Part shown: positions 26,281-35,115 of the stretch, in pieces
Numbering within the stretch: position 1 is the stretch's first letter
Layout of the letters: each line of letters opens with the position of its first letter
Assembly: GCF_000015725.1 (NCBI RefSeq)
Contig: NC_008825.1
Span: forward strand, 3,038,001 to 3,102,000
DNA length: 64,000 nt
Source: Methylibium petroleiphilum PM1
Lineage (GTDB): Bacteria > Pseudomonadota > Gammaproteobacteria > Burkholderiales > Burkholderiaceae_C
Reading direction: 5' to 3'
Program-made: the position numbers and the translations under genes
Notes under the pieces: model-generated
Told to the model about the DNA's origin: nothing
The model's database searches: none
The model's input: the letters and a program-made list of their open reading frames with translations, nothing else

Positions 26281-27024
26281 ATGCCCAGCCCCGCCGTCCT
26301 GAACCTCGCCGCCTACCGCTTCGTCGCGCTCGACGATCTGGAGGCCTTGCGCGAGCGGCTGCTGTCACAGGCCCAGGCGCTGGCCCTCAAGGGCAGCGTC
26401 CTGCTGGCCGAGGAAGGCATCAACCTGTTCCTGGCCGGTGCGGAGGCCGACGCCCGCGGTTTCCTGTCGTGGCTGCGCGGCGACGCGCGGTTCGCCGACC
26501 TGCAGGCCAAGGAGAGCTGGAGCGAGCGCCCGCCGTTCCAGCGGCTGCGCGTCAAGCTCAAGCGCGAGATCATCCGCATGGACCATCCGACCGTCCGTCC
26601 GGTCGACGCCCGCGCACCCGCGGTGGATGCCGCCACGCTGGCGCGCTGGCTCGATGCCGGTCGGTGCGACGCCGGCCGGCCCTTGCTGATGCTTGACACC
26701 CGCAACGGCTTCGAGGTCGACGCCGGTCGCTTCGCCGGCGCGATCGACTGGCGCCTGGAGCGCTTCGGCGAATTCCCGGCTGCGCTCGCCGCCCATCGCG
26801 CCGAACTCGCCGGCAAGACCGTGGTGAGCTACTGCACCGGCGGCATCCGCTGCGAGAAGGCCGCGTTGCTGATGCGCGAGCAAGGCGTCGAGCACGTGCT
26901 GCAGCTCGACGGCGGCATCCTGCAGTACTTCCAGACCGTCGGCGCACGCCACTACGAAGGCGGCTGCTTCGTGTTCGACGAGCGCGGCACGCTCGACGCC
27001 GACCTGCAGCCGGCCCCGGCGTGA
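26281..27024 (+). CDS. trhO: tRNA uridine-34 hydroxylase TrhO (rhodanese family)
   Basis: A 247-residue cytoplasmic enzyme that makes 5-hydroxyuridine at position 34 of tRNAs, the first step toward cmo5U/mo5U. The N-terminal domain (VLNLAAYRFVALDD, LAEEGINLFLAG) and the rhodanese domain with catalytic C185 in SYCTGGIRCEKAA are present, with C191 also conserved. It ends in GGCFVFDERGTLD, which is typical of the family. The ATG follows a TACAAT box directly. Confidence 0.93.
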   Translation: MPSPAVLNLAAYRFVALDDLEALRERLLSQAQALALKGSVLLAEEGINLFLAGAEADARGFLSWLRGDARFADLQAKESWSERPPFQRLRVKLKREIIRMDHPTVRPVDARAPAVDAATLARWLDAGRCDAGRPLLMLDTRNGFEVDAGRFAGAIDWRLERFGEFPAALAAHRAELAGKTVVSYCTGGIRCEKAALLMREQGVEHVLQLDGGILQYFQTVGARHYEGGCFVFDERGTLDADLQPAPA

Positions 27025-27188
27025 GCGCCCTCGCCGCGGGTCGGGGCGCCCGCTGCCGCCGCCGGCAGGCGCGAGACTTGCTCAAGCGTGATGCCTGCCG
27101 CAGTTCGTGCTTGCCCGACTCGGCGGATCGCCACATCGATGCCAAGATCGAATCTCTGCAACGCGCCATCACCGGAGGCTTCATCACC

Positions 27189-28565
27189 ATGCCGGCCCCA
27201 CTGCTCGCTGCTGCATCCGGCCCCTCGCACCGGAAGGGTCCCGTGTTCTCCCGGACGACGGGACGCTGGATCGTCATGCTGCTCGCCTGGGCAGTCACGA
27301 CGACGGCACTGGCGGCGGCGTCCGCCGCCGGCACGGCCCCCACCGGTTATGCCGTGCCGATCGGTGGCGAACTGAGGTACGACAACACCGCGGTCTGGTC
27401 GCGACTGGTGCAACTGTCGGGCGGACCGGGCTCGCGCTGGGTGGTGATCCCGGCGGCGTCGTCTGCCCCCGAGAAGACCGGCGAGATGGTCGTCGATGCC
27501 CTGCAGCGCCACGGCGCCCAGGCCGTGACCCTGCCGGTCGCGCCGGAATGGCAGGGCTACGAAGTGGCCGAGGCGGTGCACGACCCGGTACTGATCGAGC
27601 AGGTGCTGGCAGCCACCGGCATCTATTTCGCCGGGGGGGCGCAATCGCGCATCACCGACTCGCTGCAACCCGACGGCCTGCCGACGCCGCTGCTGCAGGC
27701 GATCTGGAGCGTGTACCGCGCCGGCGGCGTGGTGGCCGGCACCAGCGCCGGCGCCGCAGTGATGAGCGAGACCATGTTCCGCGACGCCTACGACGTGCTG
27801 CGTGTGCTCAAGCGCGGCCGTCTCGACGAAGGGCAGGAGATCGGCCGCGGCCTGGGCTTCGTCGGACCCGAACTGCTGATCGACCAGCACTTCCTCAAGC
27901 GCGGCCGCATCGGCCGCCTGCTCCCGCTGATGGTGCAGAAGGGCTACCGCCTCGGCCTCGGTGTGGAGGAAAACACCGCCGCGATCCTGCACGACGGCAA
28001 GGTCGAGGTGGTCGGCGGCAAGGGCGTGCTGCTGGTCGACCTCGGCGCGGCCTCGCAGGACGGCCGGCTCGACGCCTTCAACCTGCGCAATGCCAAGCTC
28101 ACCTACCTGGACCGCGGTGACCGCCACGACCTGCACAGCGGCGTCACCACGCCCTCGCTGCAGAAGCTCCAGGGGCAACTGATCGACCCGGGTTCGCCGG
28201 ACTTCGCGCCGAGCTTCGAGAGCGCGCCGTTCCAGAACGACATGCTCGGCCCCTCGACCATCGTCGACGCGATGGGCTCGCTGCTCGACAACCGCGACAC
28301 CGAGGCCACCGGCCTGGCCTTCAGCGGCACGCCGCGCGCCAGCGATCCGCAGCCCGACCTGGGTTTCGAGTTCCGGCTGCGGCGCGGCCCCGACAGCCAC
28401 GGCTGGTACACCGGCGCCTTCGGCGGCGACGACTACACGGTGCTCAACCTCTACCTCGACGTCACGCCGATCACCATCGCCCGTCCGCTCTACGGCCCCG
28501 CGACCGCCTCCGCGACCGACGCCGTGGTGCCACGCTACGAGCCGCTGGCGCCGACCCTGCCCTGA
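27189..28565 (+). CDS. Secreted cyanophycinase (peptidase S51)
   Basis: A 458-residue serine exopeptidase expected to split cyanophycin (multi-L-arginyl-poly-L-aspartate) into beta-Asp-Arg dipeptides. The family motifs FAGGAQ (147-152) and GTSAGAAVMSE with nucleophile S186 are clear. A hydrophobic signal sequence (about 27-47) suggests export, as in the extracellular CphE type; the C-terminal third is longer than in intracellular CphB. The start at 27189 has GGAGG 10 bases upstream; a shorter start near the signal peptide is possible. The next five genes encode a polar amino-acid transporter and a metallohydrolase on the same strand. Confidence 0.88.
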   Translation: MPAPLLAAASGPSHRKGPVFSRTTGRWIVMLLAWAVTTTALAAASAAGTAPTGYAVPIGGELRYDNTAVWSRLVQLSGGPGSRWVVIPAASSAPEKTGEMVVDALQRHGAQAVTLPVAPEWQGYEVAEAVHDPVLIEQVLAATGIYFAGGAQSRITDSLQPDGLPTPLLQAIWSVYRAGGVVAGTSAGAAVMSETMFRDAYDVLRVLKRGRLDEGQEIGRGLGFVGPELLIDQHFLKRGRIGRLLPLMVQKGYRLGLGVEENTAAILHDGKVEVVGGKGVLLVDLGAASQDGRLDAFNLRNAKLTYLDRGDRHDLHSGVTTPSLQKLQGQLIDPGSPDFAPSFESAPFQNDMLGPSTIVDAMGSLLDNRDTEATGLAFSGTPRASDPQPDLGFEFRLRRGPDSHGWYTGAFGGDDYTVLNLYLDVTPITIARPLYGPATASATDAVVPRYEPLAPTLP

Positions 28566-28661
28566 GCGGCCGCCCGCAGCGGCTAGCATGGCGACCGGCG
28601 ACGGCCCGTGCGCTGCGCTCGCGCGCCACCCCCGCCCTTCCAACGACCGCATGAGGACCGC

Positions 28662-29453
28662 ATGACCCGTTTCGCCTCCTTCCTGGCCCTGACCGCCGTC
28701 CTGCTCTTCGCGGCCGAGCGTGGCCTGGCCGCCGACGGGAAGAAGCTGCGCATCGCGGTCGAGGGCGCCTACCCGCCGTTCAGCGAGGTCACACCCTCCG
28801 GGCAGTTGAAGGGCTTCGACATCGACATCGCGAACGCGCTGTGCGCCCAGATGAAGACCGAATGCACGCTGGTGCAGCAGGACTTCGACGGCATGATCCC
28901 GGCGCTGCAGGCGCGCAAGTTCGACGCCATCGTCGCGTCGATGTCCATCACGCCGGAGCGGCAGAAGGTCGTGGCCTTCACCGAGCGCTACTACCAGACC
29001 CCGGCGCGGCTGGTCGCCAAGAGCGGGAGCAAGCTGGAGCTCACGCCCGAGGGCCTGAAGGGCAGGAAGATCGGCGTGCAGCGCTCGACCATCCACGACC
29101 GCTTCGCCACCGCCACCTTCAAGGGCGCCGAGATCGTGCGCTATACCAAGCAGGACGAGGTTTTCCTCGATCTCGCCGCCGGACGCATCGACGCGACGCT
29201 GCAGGACTCGGTGGCCGCCGACGTCGGCTTCCTCAAGACACCGCAGGGCAAGGGCTACGGCTACATCGGCCCGTTCTACGACGACGAGAAGTTCTTCGGC
29301 GTCGGCGCCGGCATCGCGCTGCGCAAGGGTGACACCGAGCTGCAGTCGAAGCTCAACGCGGCGATCAAGGGGATCCGCGCCGACGGCACCTACAAGAAGA
29401 TCCAGGACAAGTACTTCGACTTCGACGTCTACGGCGAAGCGCCGAAGAAGTGA
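28662..29453 (+). CDS. ABC transporter periplasmic binding protein, Lys/Arg/His/ornithine type
   Basis: A 263-residue SBP_bac_3 protein: signal peptide 1-23 (ends GLA), then KLRIAVEGAYPPFSEVTPSGQLKGFDIDIANALC and DFDGMIPALQARKFDAIVASMSITPER, which are typical of the HisJ/ArtJ/LAO group. It binds the ligand in the periplasm and delivers it to the two permeases that follow. It starts 97 bases after the cyanophycinase stop, so it may share its transcript; the natural ligand may be arginine or an Arg-containing dipeptide (inference). Confidence 0.92.
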   Translation: MTRFASFLALTAVLLFAAERGLAADGKKLRIAVEGAYPPFSEVTPSGQLKGFDIDIANALCAQMKTECTLVQQDFDGMIPALQARKFDAIVASMSITPERQKVVAFTERYYQTPARLVAKSGSKLELTPEGLKGRKIGVQRSTIHDRFATATFKGAEIVRYTKQDEVFLDLAAGRIDATLQDSVAADVGFLKTPQGKGYGYIGPFYDDEKFFGVGAGIALRKGDTELQSKLNAAIKGIRADGTYKKIQDKYFDFDVYGEAPKK

Positions 29454-29481
29454 GGCCCGCCGCCCTCGCACCGCCCCGCTG

Positions 29482-30171
29482 ATGCTGCACGGCTATGCCC
29501 CCTCGCTGCTGAACGGCACGCTGCTGACCCTGGCGCTGGCGCTGCTGTCGCTGGCCATTGCCGTGGTGCTGGGCCTGGCCGCCGCGAGCGCCCGGCTGTC
29601 GCGCTCGCGCTGGCTGCAGGGCGGCGCGCTGGCCTACACCACGCTGATCCGCGGCGTGCCGGACCTGGTGCTGATGCTGCTGGTGTTCTTCGGCGGCCAG
29701 CTTGCGGTCAATGCGCTGGCCCAGCAACTGGGCTTCGCGGACTACATCGATGTCGACCCCTTCGTGGCCGGCGTGCTGACGATCGGCTTCGTGTTCGGCG
29801 CCTACCTCGGCGAGACCTTCCGCGGCGCCTTCCTTGCGCTGGCGCCCGGCCAGCGCGAGGCCGGCCTGGCCTGCGGCATGAGCCGCTGGCAGGTGCTGCG
29901 CCGGCTGCTGCTGCCGCAGATGCTGCGCTACGCCCTGCCCGGCCTGTCGAACAACTGGCTGGTGCTGGTCAAGAGCACCGCCATCGTCTCGGTGATCGGC
30001 CTGAACGACATGATGCTGCGCGCCACCCAGGCGGCCGGCGCGACGCGCGAGCCCTTCGTCTTCTACGCCAGCGCGGCACTCATCTACCTCGCCATCACCA
30101 GCGTCAGCGAGCTGGGCTTCAAGGCGCTGGCCCGCCGTCTCGCGGTCGGCGTGAGGACGGGCGCACTGTGA
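29482..30171 (+). CDS. Polar amino-acid ABC permease, HisQ/ArtQ type
   Basis: A 229-residue inner-membrane permease with about five helices (first at about 8-30) and the cytoplasmic coupling loop GQREAGLACGMSRWQVLRRLLLPQMLRYALPG that docks on the ATPase. It starts 28 bases after the binding protein and its stop overlaps the GTG of the next permease. Confidence 0.92.
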   Translation: MLHGYAPSLLNGTLLTLALALLSLAIAVVLGLAAASARLSRSRWLQGGALAYTTLIRGVPDLVLMLLVFFGGQLAVNALAQQLGFADYIDVDPFVAGVLTIGFVFGAYLGETFRGAFLALAPGQREAGLACGMSRWQVLRRLLLPQMLRYALPGLSNNWLVLVKSTAIVSVIGLNDMMLRATQAAGATREPFVFYASAALIYLAITSVSELGFKALARRLAVGVRTGAL

Positions 30172-30857
30172 ACTTCGAGGCCATCGCCGAGAGCCTGCCG
30201 CTCTACGCGAGCGGCCTGGCCACCACGCTGCAGCTGCTGCTGATCTCGCTGGCAATCGGGCTGGTGGCGGCACTCCCGCTCGCGGTGCTGCGGGTGTCGG
30301 CCTCGCGGTGGCTGCACGGCCCGGTGTGGTGCTTCACCTACGTGATCCGTGGCACGCCACTGCTGGTGCAGCTGTTCCTCGTCTACTACGGTCTGGCGCA
30401 GTTCGAGTGGGTGCGCGCCAGCATCGCCTGGCCCTGGCTGCAGTCGGCCTGGTTCTGCGCCTGCCTGGCGTTCGCCGTCAACACCTGCGCCTACACCACC
30501 GAGATCATCGCGGGCAGCCTGAAGGCCACGCCGCATGGCGAGGTCGAGGCGGCACGCGCACTGGGCCTGTCGCGTGCCCAGGTGTGGCGCCGCATCCTGC
30601 TGCCCTCGGCGCTGCGGCGTGCGCTGCCGGCCTACGGCAACGAGGCGGTGCTGATGCTGCACGGCACCTCGCTGGCCAGCGTGGTCACGCTGCTCGACCT
30701 CACCGGCGCCGCGCGCGAGGTCAACTCGCGCTTCTACCTGCCCTTCGAAGCCTTCCTGACGGCCGCTGCGGTCTACTTGGGCCTGACGCTGGCGCTGGTG
30801 GGTGCGCTGCACGCGGCCGAGCGCCGCTGGCTCTCCCACCTGCGCCCGCGCGCCTGA
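30168..30857 (+). CDS. Polar amino-acid ABC permease, HisM/ArtM type
   Basis: A 229-residue second permease starting at GTG within the GTGA overlap with the previous gene. The helices ATTLQLLLISLAIGLVAALPLAV and RGTPLLVQLFLVYYGLAQFEW and the coupling loop GEVEAARALGLSRAQVWRRILLPSALRRALP match the HisM family. It pairs with the preceding permease to form the channel. Confidence 0.93.
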   Translation: MNFEAIAESLPLYASGLATTLQLLLISLAIGLVAALPLAVLRVSASRWLHGPVWCFTYVIRGTPLLVQLFLVYYGLAQFEWVRASIAWPWLQSAWFCACLAFAVNTCAYTTEIIAGSLKATPHGEVEAARALGLSRAQVWRRILLPSALRRALPAYGNEAVLMLHGTSLASVVTLLDLTGAAREVNSRFYLPFEAFLTAAAVYLGLTLALVGALHAAERRWLSHLRPRA

Positions 30858-30879
30858 GCCTCCGGAGACCTCCACCACC

Positions 30880-31995
30880 ATGCAACGCCGCGACCACCCC
30901 TTGCCCAGCCGCAGTCTCGGCACGCTGCGCACGCTCACCAGCTTCCACTATGGCCCGCCCGGCGGCCCGAAGGTCTACGTGCAGGCTTCGCTGCACGCCG
31001 ATGAGTTGCCCGGCATGCTGGTCGCGCACCACCTGCGCGAGCGGCTGGCCGAGCTGGAGGCCCGGGACGCGCTGCGCGGCGAGGTGGTCGTGGTGCCAGT
31101 GGCCAACCCCATCGGCCTGTCGCAGTGGCTGCTGCGCAGCCCGATCGGCCGCTTCGAACTCGCCAGCGGCGAGAACTTCAACCGCCACTACCCGGCGCTG
31201 CGCGACGCGGTGTGGGCGCGCATCGAGCCGTCGCTGGGGCCGGACGCGCAGGCCAACGCCGCGCTGGTGCGGGCGGCGCTGCGCGAATCGGTGGCGCTGC
31301 TCACCGTGGAGTCCGAGCTGGAGGCGCAGCGCCGCACGCTGCTGGCGCTGGCCTGCGACGCCGAGGTGGTGCTGGACCTGCACTGCGATGCCGAGGCCGT
31401 GCTGCACCTCTACGCCGGCACGCCGCTGTGGCCGCAGACCGAACCGCTGGCACGCTACCTCGGCGCCCAGGCAACCTTGCTGGCCACCGAGTCGGGTGAC
31501 CAACCCTTCGACGAGGCCTGCTCGCAGATCTGGTGGGAACTGGCCGAGAAGGCCGGCCCCGCGCGGCCGATCCCGCTGGGCTGTCTGTCGGTGACGGTCG
31601 AGCTGCGCGGCATGGCCGACGTGGGCCACGCGCAGGCGCGCCAGGATGCGCAGGCGCTGGTCGACTTCCTGACCCATCGCGGCCTGGTCGCCGGCGAGGC
31701 CCCGCCGCTGCCGCCGCTGCCCTACCCCGCCACGCCGCTGGCCGGCTCGATGCCGGTCACCGCGCCGGTCAGCGGCGTCCTGGCCTGGCACCGCGGGCCC
31801 GGTGACTGGGTGCGTGAAGGCGAGCTGATCGTCGACGTGATCGACCCGATCAGCGGCCAGGTGACGGCGCTGGCGAGCGCGACCGACGGCCTGCTCTACG
31901 CCCGCGAGAACCTGCGCTTCGTGACGGCCGGCACCCGGCTGGCCAAGGTGGCCGGCCAGGAGGCCCGGCGGACCGGCAAGCTGCTGGGTGCCTGA
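30880..31995 (+). CDS. Succinylglutamate desuccinylase/aspartoacylase-like zinc hydrolase
   Basis: A 371-residue M14-related metallohydrolase. The zinc ligands fit H39 and E42 (HADE) and H168 (LDLHCD), with E241 (VTVELRG) as the likely catalytic base. The last 75 residues form a barrel-like module (GSMPVTAPVSGVLAWHRGPGDWV) resembling biotinyl/lipoyl folds. The family cleaves N-acyl or amide bonds at carboxylate amino acids. It lies between the permease and ATPase genes of the same transporter, so it should act on the imported compound; beta-Asp-Arg cleavage is an attractive guess given the cyanophycinase upstream. No signal peptide, so cytoplasmic. Confidence 0.85.
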   Translation: MQRRDHPLPSRSLGTLRTLTSFHYGPPGGPKVYVQASLHADELPGMLVAHHLRERLAELEARDALRGEVVVVPVANPIGLSQWLLRSPIGRFELASGENFNRHYPALRDAVWARIEPSLGPDAQANAALVRAALRESVALLTVESELEAQRRTLLALACDAEVVLDLHCDAEAVLHLYAGTPLWPQTEPLARYLGAQATLLATESGDQPFDEACSQIWWELAEKAGPARPIPLGCLSVTVELRGMADVGHAQARQDAQALVDFLTHRGLVAGEAPPLPPLPYPATPLAGSMPVTAPVSGVLAWHRGPGDWVREGELIVDVIDPISGQVTALASATDGLLYARENLRFVTAGTRLAKVAGQEARRTGKLLGA

Positions 31996-31998
31996 GGC

Positions 31999-32772
31999 AT
32001 GAGCGGAGATCCCAAGCTCCAGGCCCTGGGCCTGTACAAGCGCTACGGCGCTCACGAGGTGCTGAAGGGCGTGTCGCTCACGGCGCGTGCCGGCGACGTG
32101 ATCACGGTCGTCGGCTCCAGCGGCTCGGGCAAGAGCACGCTGCTGCGCTGCCTGAACCTGCTCGAGCAGCCGAGCCAGGGCCGCCTGCTGCTCGGCAGCG
32201 AGGAACTGGCGCTGGTGCCCGACCGCGACGGCAGCCTGCGCGCCCGCGACGCGAAGCAGCTGCAGCGCTGGCGCGCACGGCTGGCGATGGTGTTCCAGTC
32301 CTTCAACCTGTGGCAGCACCTGACCGCACTGCAGAACGTGATCGAGGCACCGATGCAGGTGCTGGGCCTGGGCAAGGCCGAGGCCACCGAGCGCGCGCAG
32401 GCGCTGCTGGCGCGCGTGGGCGTGGCGCACCGCGCCAGCACCTTCCCGGCCCACCTGTCGGGCGGCGAGCAGCAACGCGTCGCGATCGCGCGTGCGCTGG
32501 CGATGGAGCCCGAGGTGATGCTGTTCGACGAGCCGACCTCGGCGCTCGACCCCGAGCTGGTGGGTGAGGTGCTGAAGGTGATGCGCGATCTGGCGGCCGA
32601 GGGCCGCACGATGATCGTCGTCACGCACGAGATGGGCTTTGCGCGCGAGGTGTCGAACCACACGCTGTTCCTGCACCAGGGCCTGATCGAGGAACAGGGC
32701 CCGCCGCGCGAGGTGCTGGCGCAGCCGCGCAGCGAACGGTTGCGGGCCTTCCTCTCGGGCGGGCTGAAATAG
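31999..32772 (+). CDS. Polar amino-acid ABC transporter ATPase, HisP/ArtP/GlnQ type
   Basis: A 257-residue ATPase with Walker [10 protein letters not shown] (39-47), Q-loop FQSFNLW, signature LSGGEQQRV, Walker [14 protein letters not shown] and switch histidine in [12 protein letters not shown]. It closes the operon binding protein - permease - permease - hydrolase - ATPase and starts 3 bases after the hydrolase stop. The 12-base-gap neighbour downstream is convergent. Confidence 0.95.
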   Translation: MSGDPKLQALGLYKRYGAHEVLKGVSLTARAGDVITVVGSSGSGKSTLLRCLNLLEQPSQGRLLLGSEELALVPDRDGSLRARDAKQLQRWRARLAMVFQSFNLWQHLTALQNVIEAPMQVLGLGKAEATERAQALLARVGVAHRASTFPAHLSGGEQQRVAIARALAMEPEVMLFDEPTSALDPELVGEVLKVMRDLAAEGRTMIVVTHEMGFAREVSNHTLFLHQGLIEEQGPPREVLAQPRSERLRAFLSGGLK

Positions 32773-32785
32773 GCCGGCAGGACTC

Positions 32786-33523
32786 TCAGTCGCCGCGCAG
32801 CACCGCCAGCACCTCGGAGCGGAACTCGCGCTGGTAGAGGATGTAGACCACGCCCGCGGTCGCCAGTGCAAACGCCAGCGGCGAGAAGAACCAGGCGATC
32901 GCCGCGAATGCGAAGTAGTAGGCCCGCAGGCCGTCGTTGAAGGTCTCTGCGGCCATGCCGACCACCCGCCCGGCGCGGTCGGCGAAGGCCTCGCGCTGCG
33001 CCTGCCCCACCTCGCCGAGCGCGTCGTAGGCCTTGGCCTCGGGGGCCGACGCGACCAGCAGGGCACCGAAGGTGTACTGCCGCAGGCTCCAGGTGAAGCG
33101 GAAGAAGGCGTAGACGAACACCGCCGTCAGCAGCAGCAGCTTCAGGTCGAACACCAGCGCGGTGGTGCGCGTGGCGAACGGCAGCTCCTGCACCAACTCG
33201 GTCGCGCGGTCCGAGGTGCCCAGCAAGGCCAGCAGGCCGCCGATGATCAGGATCGTGGTCGACGCGAAGAAGCTCGGGCTGGTCGACAGGTTCTGCACCA
33301 CCACGCCATCGACCACCCGCACCTCGCGGTGCGTGGTCTGCAGCATCCACTGGCGTCGGATGCGGTTGGTGGCGCCAAGAATGGACGCATGCGTGGCCGC
33401 GCGGCGGCTGGCGAAGGTCGCATAGCCTGACCACGCGGCGAAGAACCAGCCGACCGCGGCCCAGTCGGCCCAGGGCAGCAGCGACAGCAGGGTCGAGAAC
33501 GACATCGTGGAGAACGGCGACAT
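32786..33523 (-). CDS. DUF599 family membrane protein
   Basis: A 245-residue protein with about four membrane helices (near 12-30, 90-108, 128-150, 205-230). The family signature is plain: RIRRQWM, DGVVVQNLSTSPSFFASTTILIIGGLLALLG and FAFAAIAWFFSPLAF. DUF599 proteins have no established function. The ATG at 33523 is preferred because a TAGCAT box ends 7 bases upstream; a GTG two codons earlier is the alternative. It is divergent from the monooxygenase gene. Confidence 0.85.
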   Translation of the reverse strand: MSPFSTMSFSTLLSLLPWADWAAVGWFFAAWSGYATFASRRAATHASILGATNRIRRQWMLQTTHREVRVVDGVVVQNLSTSPSFFASTTILIIGGLLALLGTSDRATELVQELPFATRTTALVFDLKLLLLTAVFVYAFFRFTWSLRQYTFGALLVASAPEAKAYDALGEVGQAQREAFADRAGRVVGMAAETFNDGLRAYYFAFAAIAWFFSPLAFALATAGVVYILYQREFRSEVLAVLRGD

Positions 33524-33530
33524 GGGCACG

Positions 33531-33536
33531 ATGCTA
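33531..33536 (-). promoter_or_regulatory. Possible -10 box TAGCAT of the DUF599 gene
   Basis: TAGCAT on the minus strand ends 7 bases before the ATG at 33523, the same near-leaderless geometry as at 8596 and 26269. No -35 match is seen in the GC-rich sequence upstream. Confidence 0.3.
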
Positions 33537-33618
33537 GTCCACTGCCGTCCCGTCGCGCCACGCCGGTGCGCATGTCGCCTTCCCTTAAAGTCGCGCCTCG
33601 GTCCTTCCTCCCCAGTGC

Positions 33619-35088
33619 ATGAGTGTCCAAGAACACGCGGTCCTGATCGTCGGCGCCGGCTTTGCCGGCCTGGGCATGGCCATCCGGCTGCGTCGCGACG
33701 GCATCGACGACTTCGCGATCCTCGAACGCGCTGACGCGGTGGGCGGCACCTGGCGGGACAACCGCTACCCCGGTTGCGCCTGCGACGTGCCCTCGCACCT
33801 GTACTCCTATTCGTTCGAGCCCAACCCGCGCTGGACCCGTGCCTACGCGCCCTGGCACGAGATCCGCGACTACCTCGAGCACTGCGTGCGCAAGTACCGA
33901 CTCGGCCCGCACCTGCGCTTCGGTGCGGCGCTGCGCGAGGCCCGCTGGGACGCCACGGCCGGTCGCTGGCAGGTGCTCACCGCCGACGGTCGACGGTTCA
34001 GCGCGCCGGTGTTGATCGCAGGCCTCGGCGGCCTCAGCAACCCGGCGCTGCCACGCATCGAGGGCATCGAGCGCTTCGCCGGCCTCAGCGTCCACAGCGC
34101 CGCCTGGCCCGACGGGCTGGACCTGACCGGGCGCCGCGTCGCGGTGATCGGCACCGGCGCCAGCGCGATCCAGCTCGTGCCGCAGCTGGCCGGCCGGGCA
34201 GCGCAGGTCGATCTCTACCAGCGCACGCCGGCCTGGGTGCTGCCCAAGGGCGACCGCGCGCTGCACGACTGGGAGCGCCGGCTGTTCGCGCGCTGGCCGT
34301 TCGCCCAGCGGATCGCCCGCGGGGCAAGCTACTGGCTGCACGAGGCACGCGCGATCCCGCTGGTGCAGCGGCCCCGATGGCTGCGCGTGGGCGAGGCCGA
34401 GGCGCGCCGCCACCTGCGCCGCCAGATCGCGGACCCGGCGCTGCGTGCCCGCCTCACGCCCGACGATGCGCTAGGCTGCAAGCGCGTGCTGCTGTCGAAC
34501 GACTATTACCCGGCGCTGGCGCGGCCGGATGTCGAACTGGTGAGCGAGGCGATCCGCGAGATCACGCCGCGCGGCGTGGTCACGGCCGACGGCCACGAAC
34601 GCGCGGCCGACGTGCTGGTGTGGTGCACCGGCTTTCGCGTGCAAGGGCGCCTGCCGGCCGGCACGCTGGTCGGGCGCGACGGGCTGGACCTGCGCGACGC
34701 CTGGGAGCAGGCCAGCGAGGCCTATCTCGGCACCACCGTCGCCGGCTTTCCCAACCTGTTCCTGCTGAACGGGCCGAACACCGGGCTCGGCCACACCTCG
34801 GTGCTGCTGATGATCGAGGCACAGCTGGCCTACATCGGCGACGCGCTGCGCACGCTGCGCGAGCGCGGGCTGCGCAGCGTGGAGGTGCGGCGCGAGGCGC
34901 AGGACGCCTACAACGCAGAGCTGCAGCGCCGCCTGGCCGGCACCGCCTGGGCCAGCGGCTGCCGCAGCTGGTACCTCGACCGCAACGGCCGCAACACCGT
35001 CATCTGGCCGGGCTTCACCTTCGAGTTCCGGCGCCGCACGCGCCGCTTCGACGCTGGGGCCTACCGGCTCGAACCCGCCGCGCCCTGA
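33619..35088 (+). CDS. Flavin-containing monooxygenase, Baeyer-Villiger type
   Basis: A 489-residue FAD/NADPH enzyme. FAD motif VGAGFAGLG (11-19), GGTWRDNRYPGCACDVPSHLYSYSF, the Baeyer-Villiger fingerprint FAGLSVHSAAWP and the NADPH motif IGTGASA are present. Such enzymes insert oxygen next to a carbonyl; the substrate cannot be told. TAAAGT 28 bases upstream of the ATG could be part of its promoter. It is divergent from the DUF599 gene and convergent with the alpha/beta hydrolase, which could in principle act on an ester product. Confidence 0.88.
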   Translation: MSVQEHAVLIVGAGFAGLGMAIRLRRDGIDDFAILERADAVGGTWRDNRYPGCACDVPSHLYSYSFEPNPRWTRAYAPWHEIRDYLEHCVRKYRLGPHLRFGAALREARWDATAGRWQVLTADGRRFSAPVLIAGLGGLSNPALPRIEGIERFAGLSVHSAAWPDGLDLTGRRVAVIGTGASAIQLVPQLAGRAAQVDLYQRTPAWVLPKGDRALHDWERRLFARWPFAQRIARGASYWLHEARAIPLVQRPRWLRVGEAEARRHLRRQIADPALRARLTPDDALGCKRVLLSNDYYPALARPDVELVSEAIREITPRGVVTADGHERAADVLVWCTGFRVQGRLPAGTLVGRDGLDLRDAWEQASEAYLGTTVAGFPNLFLLNGPNTGLGHTSVLLMIEAQLAYIGDALRTLRERGLRSVEVRREAQDAYNAELQRRLAGTAWASGCRSWYLDRNGRNTVIWPGFTFEFRRRTRRFDAGAYRLEPAAP

Positions 35089-35115
35089 AGCGGCGCGGCG
35101 CTTCGGTGCCGCGAC

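Noticed and set aside
26952-29471. 839-codon open frame on the minus strand
   Set aside because: It is opposite the cyanophycinase and ABC binding-protein genes, which have clear motifs; composition is that of a shadow frame.
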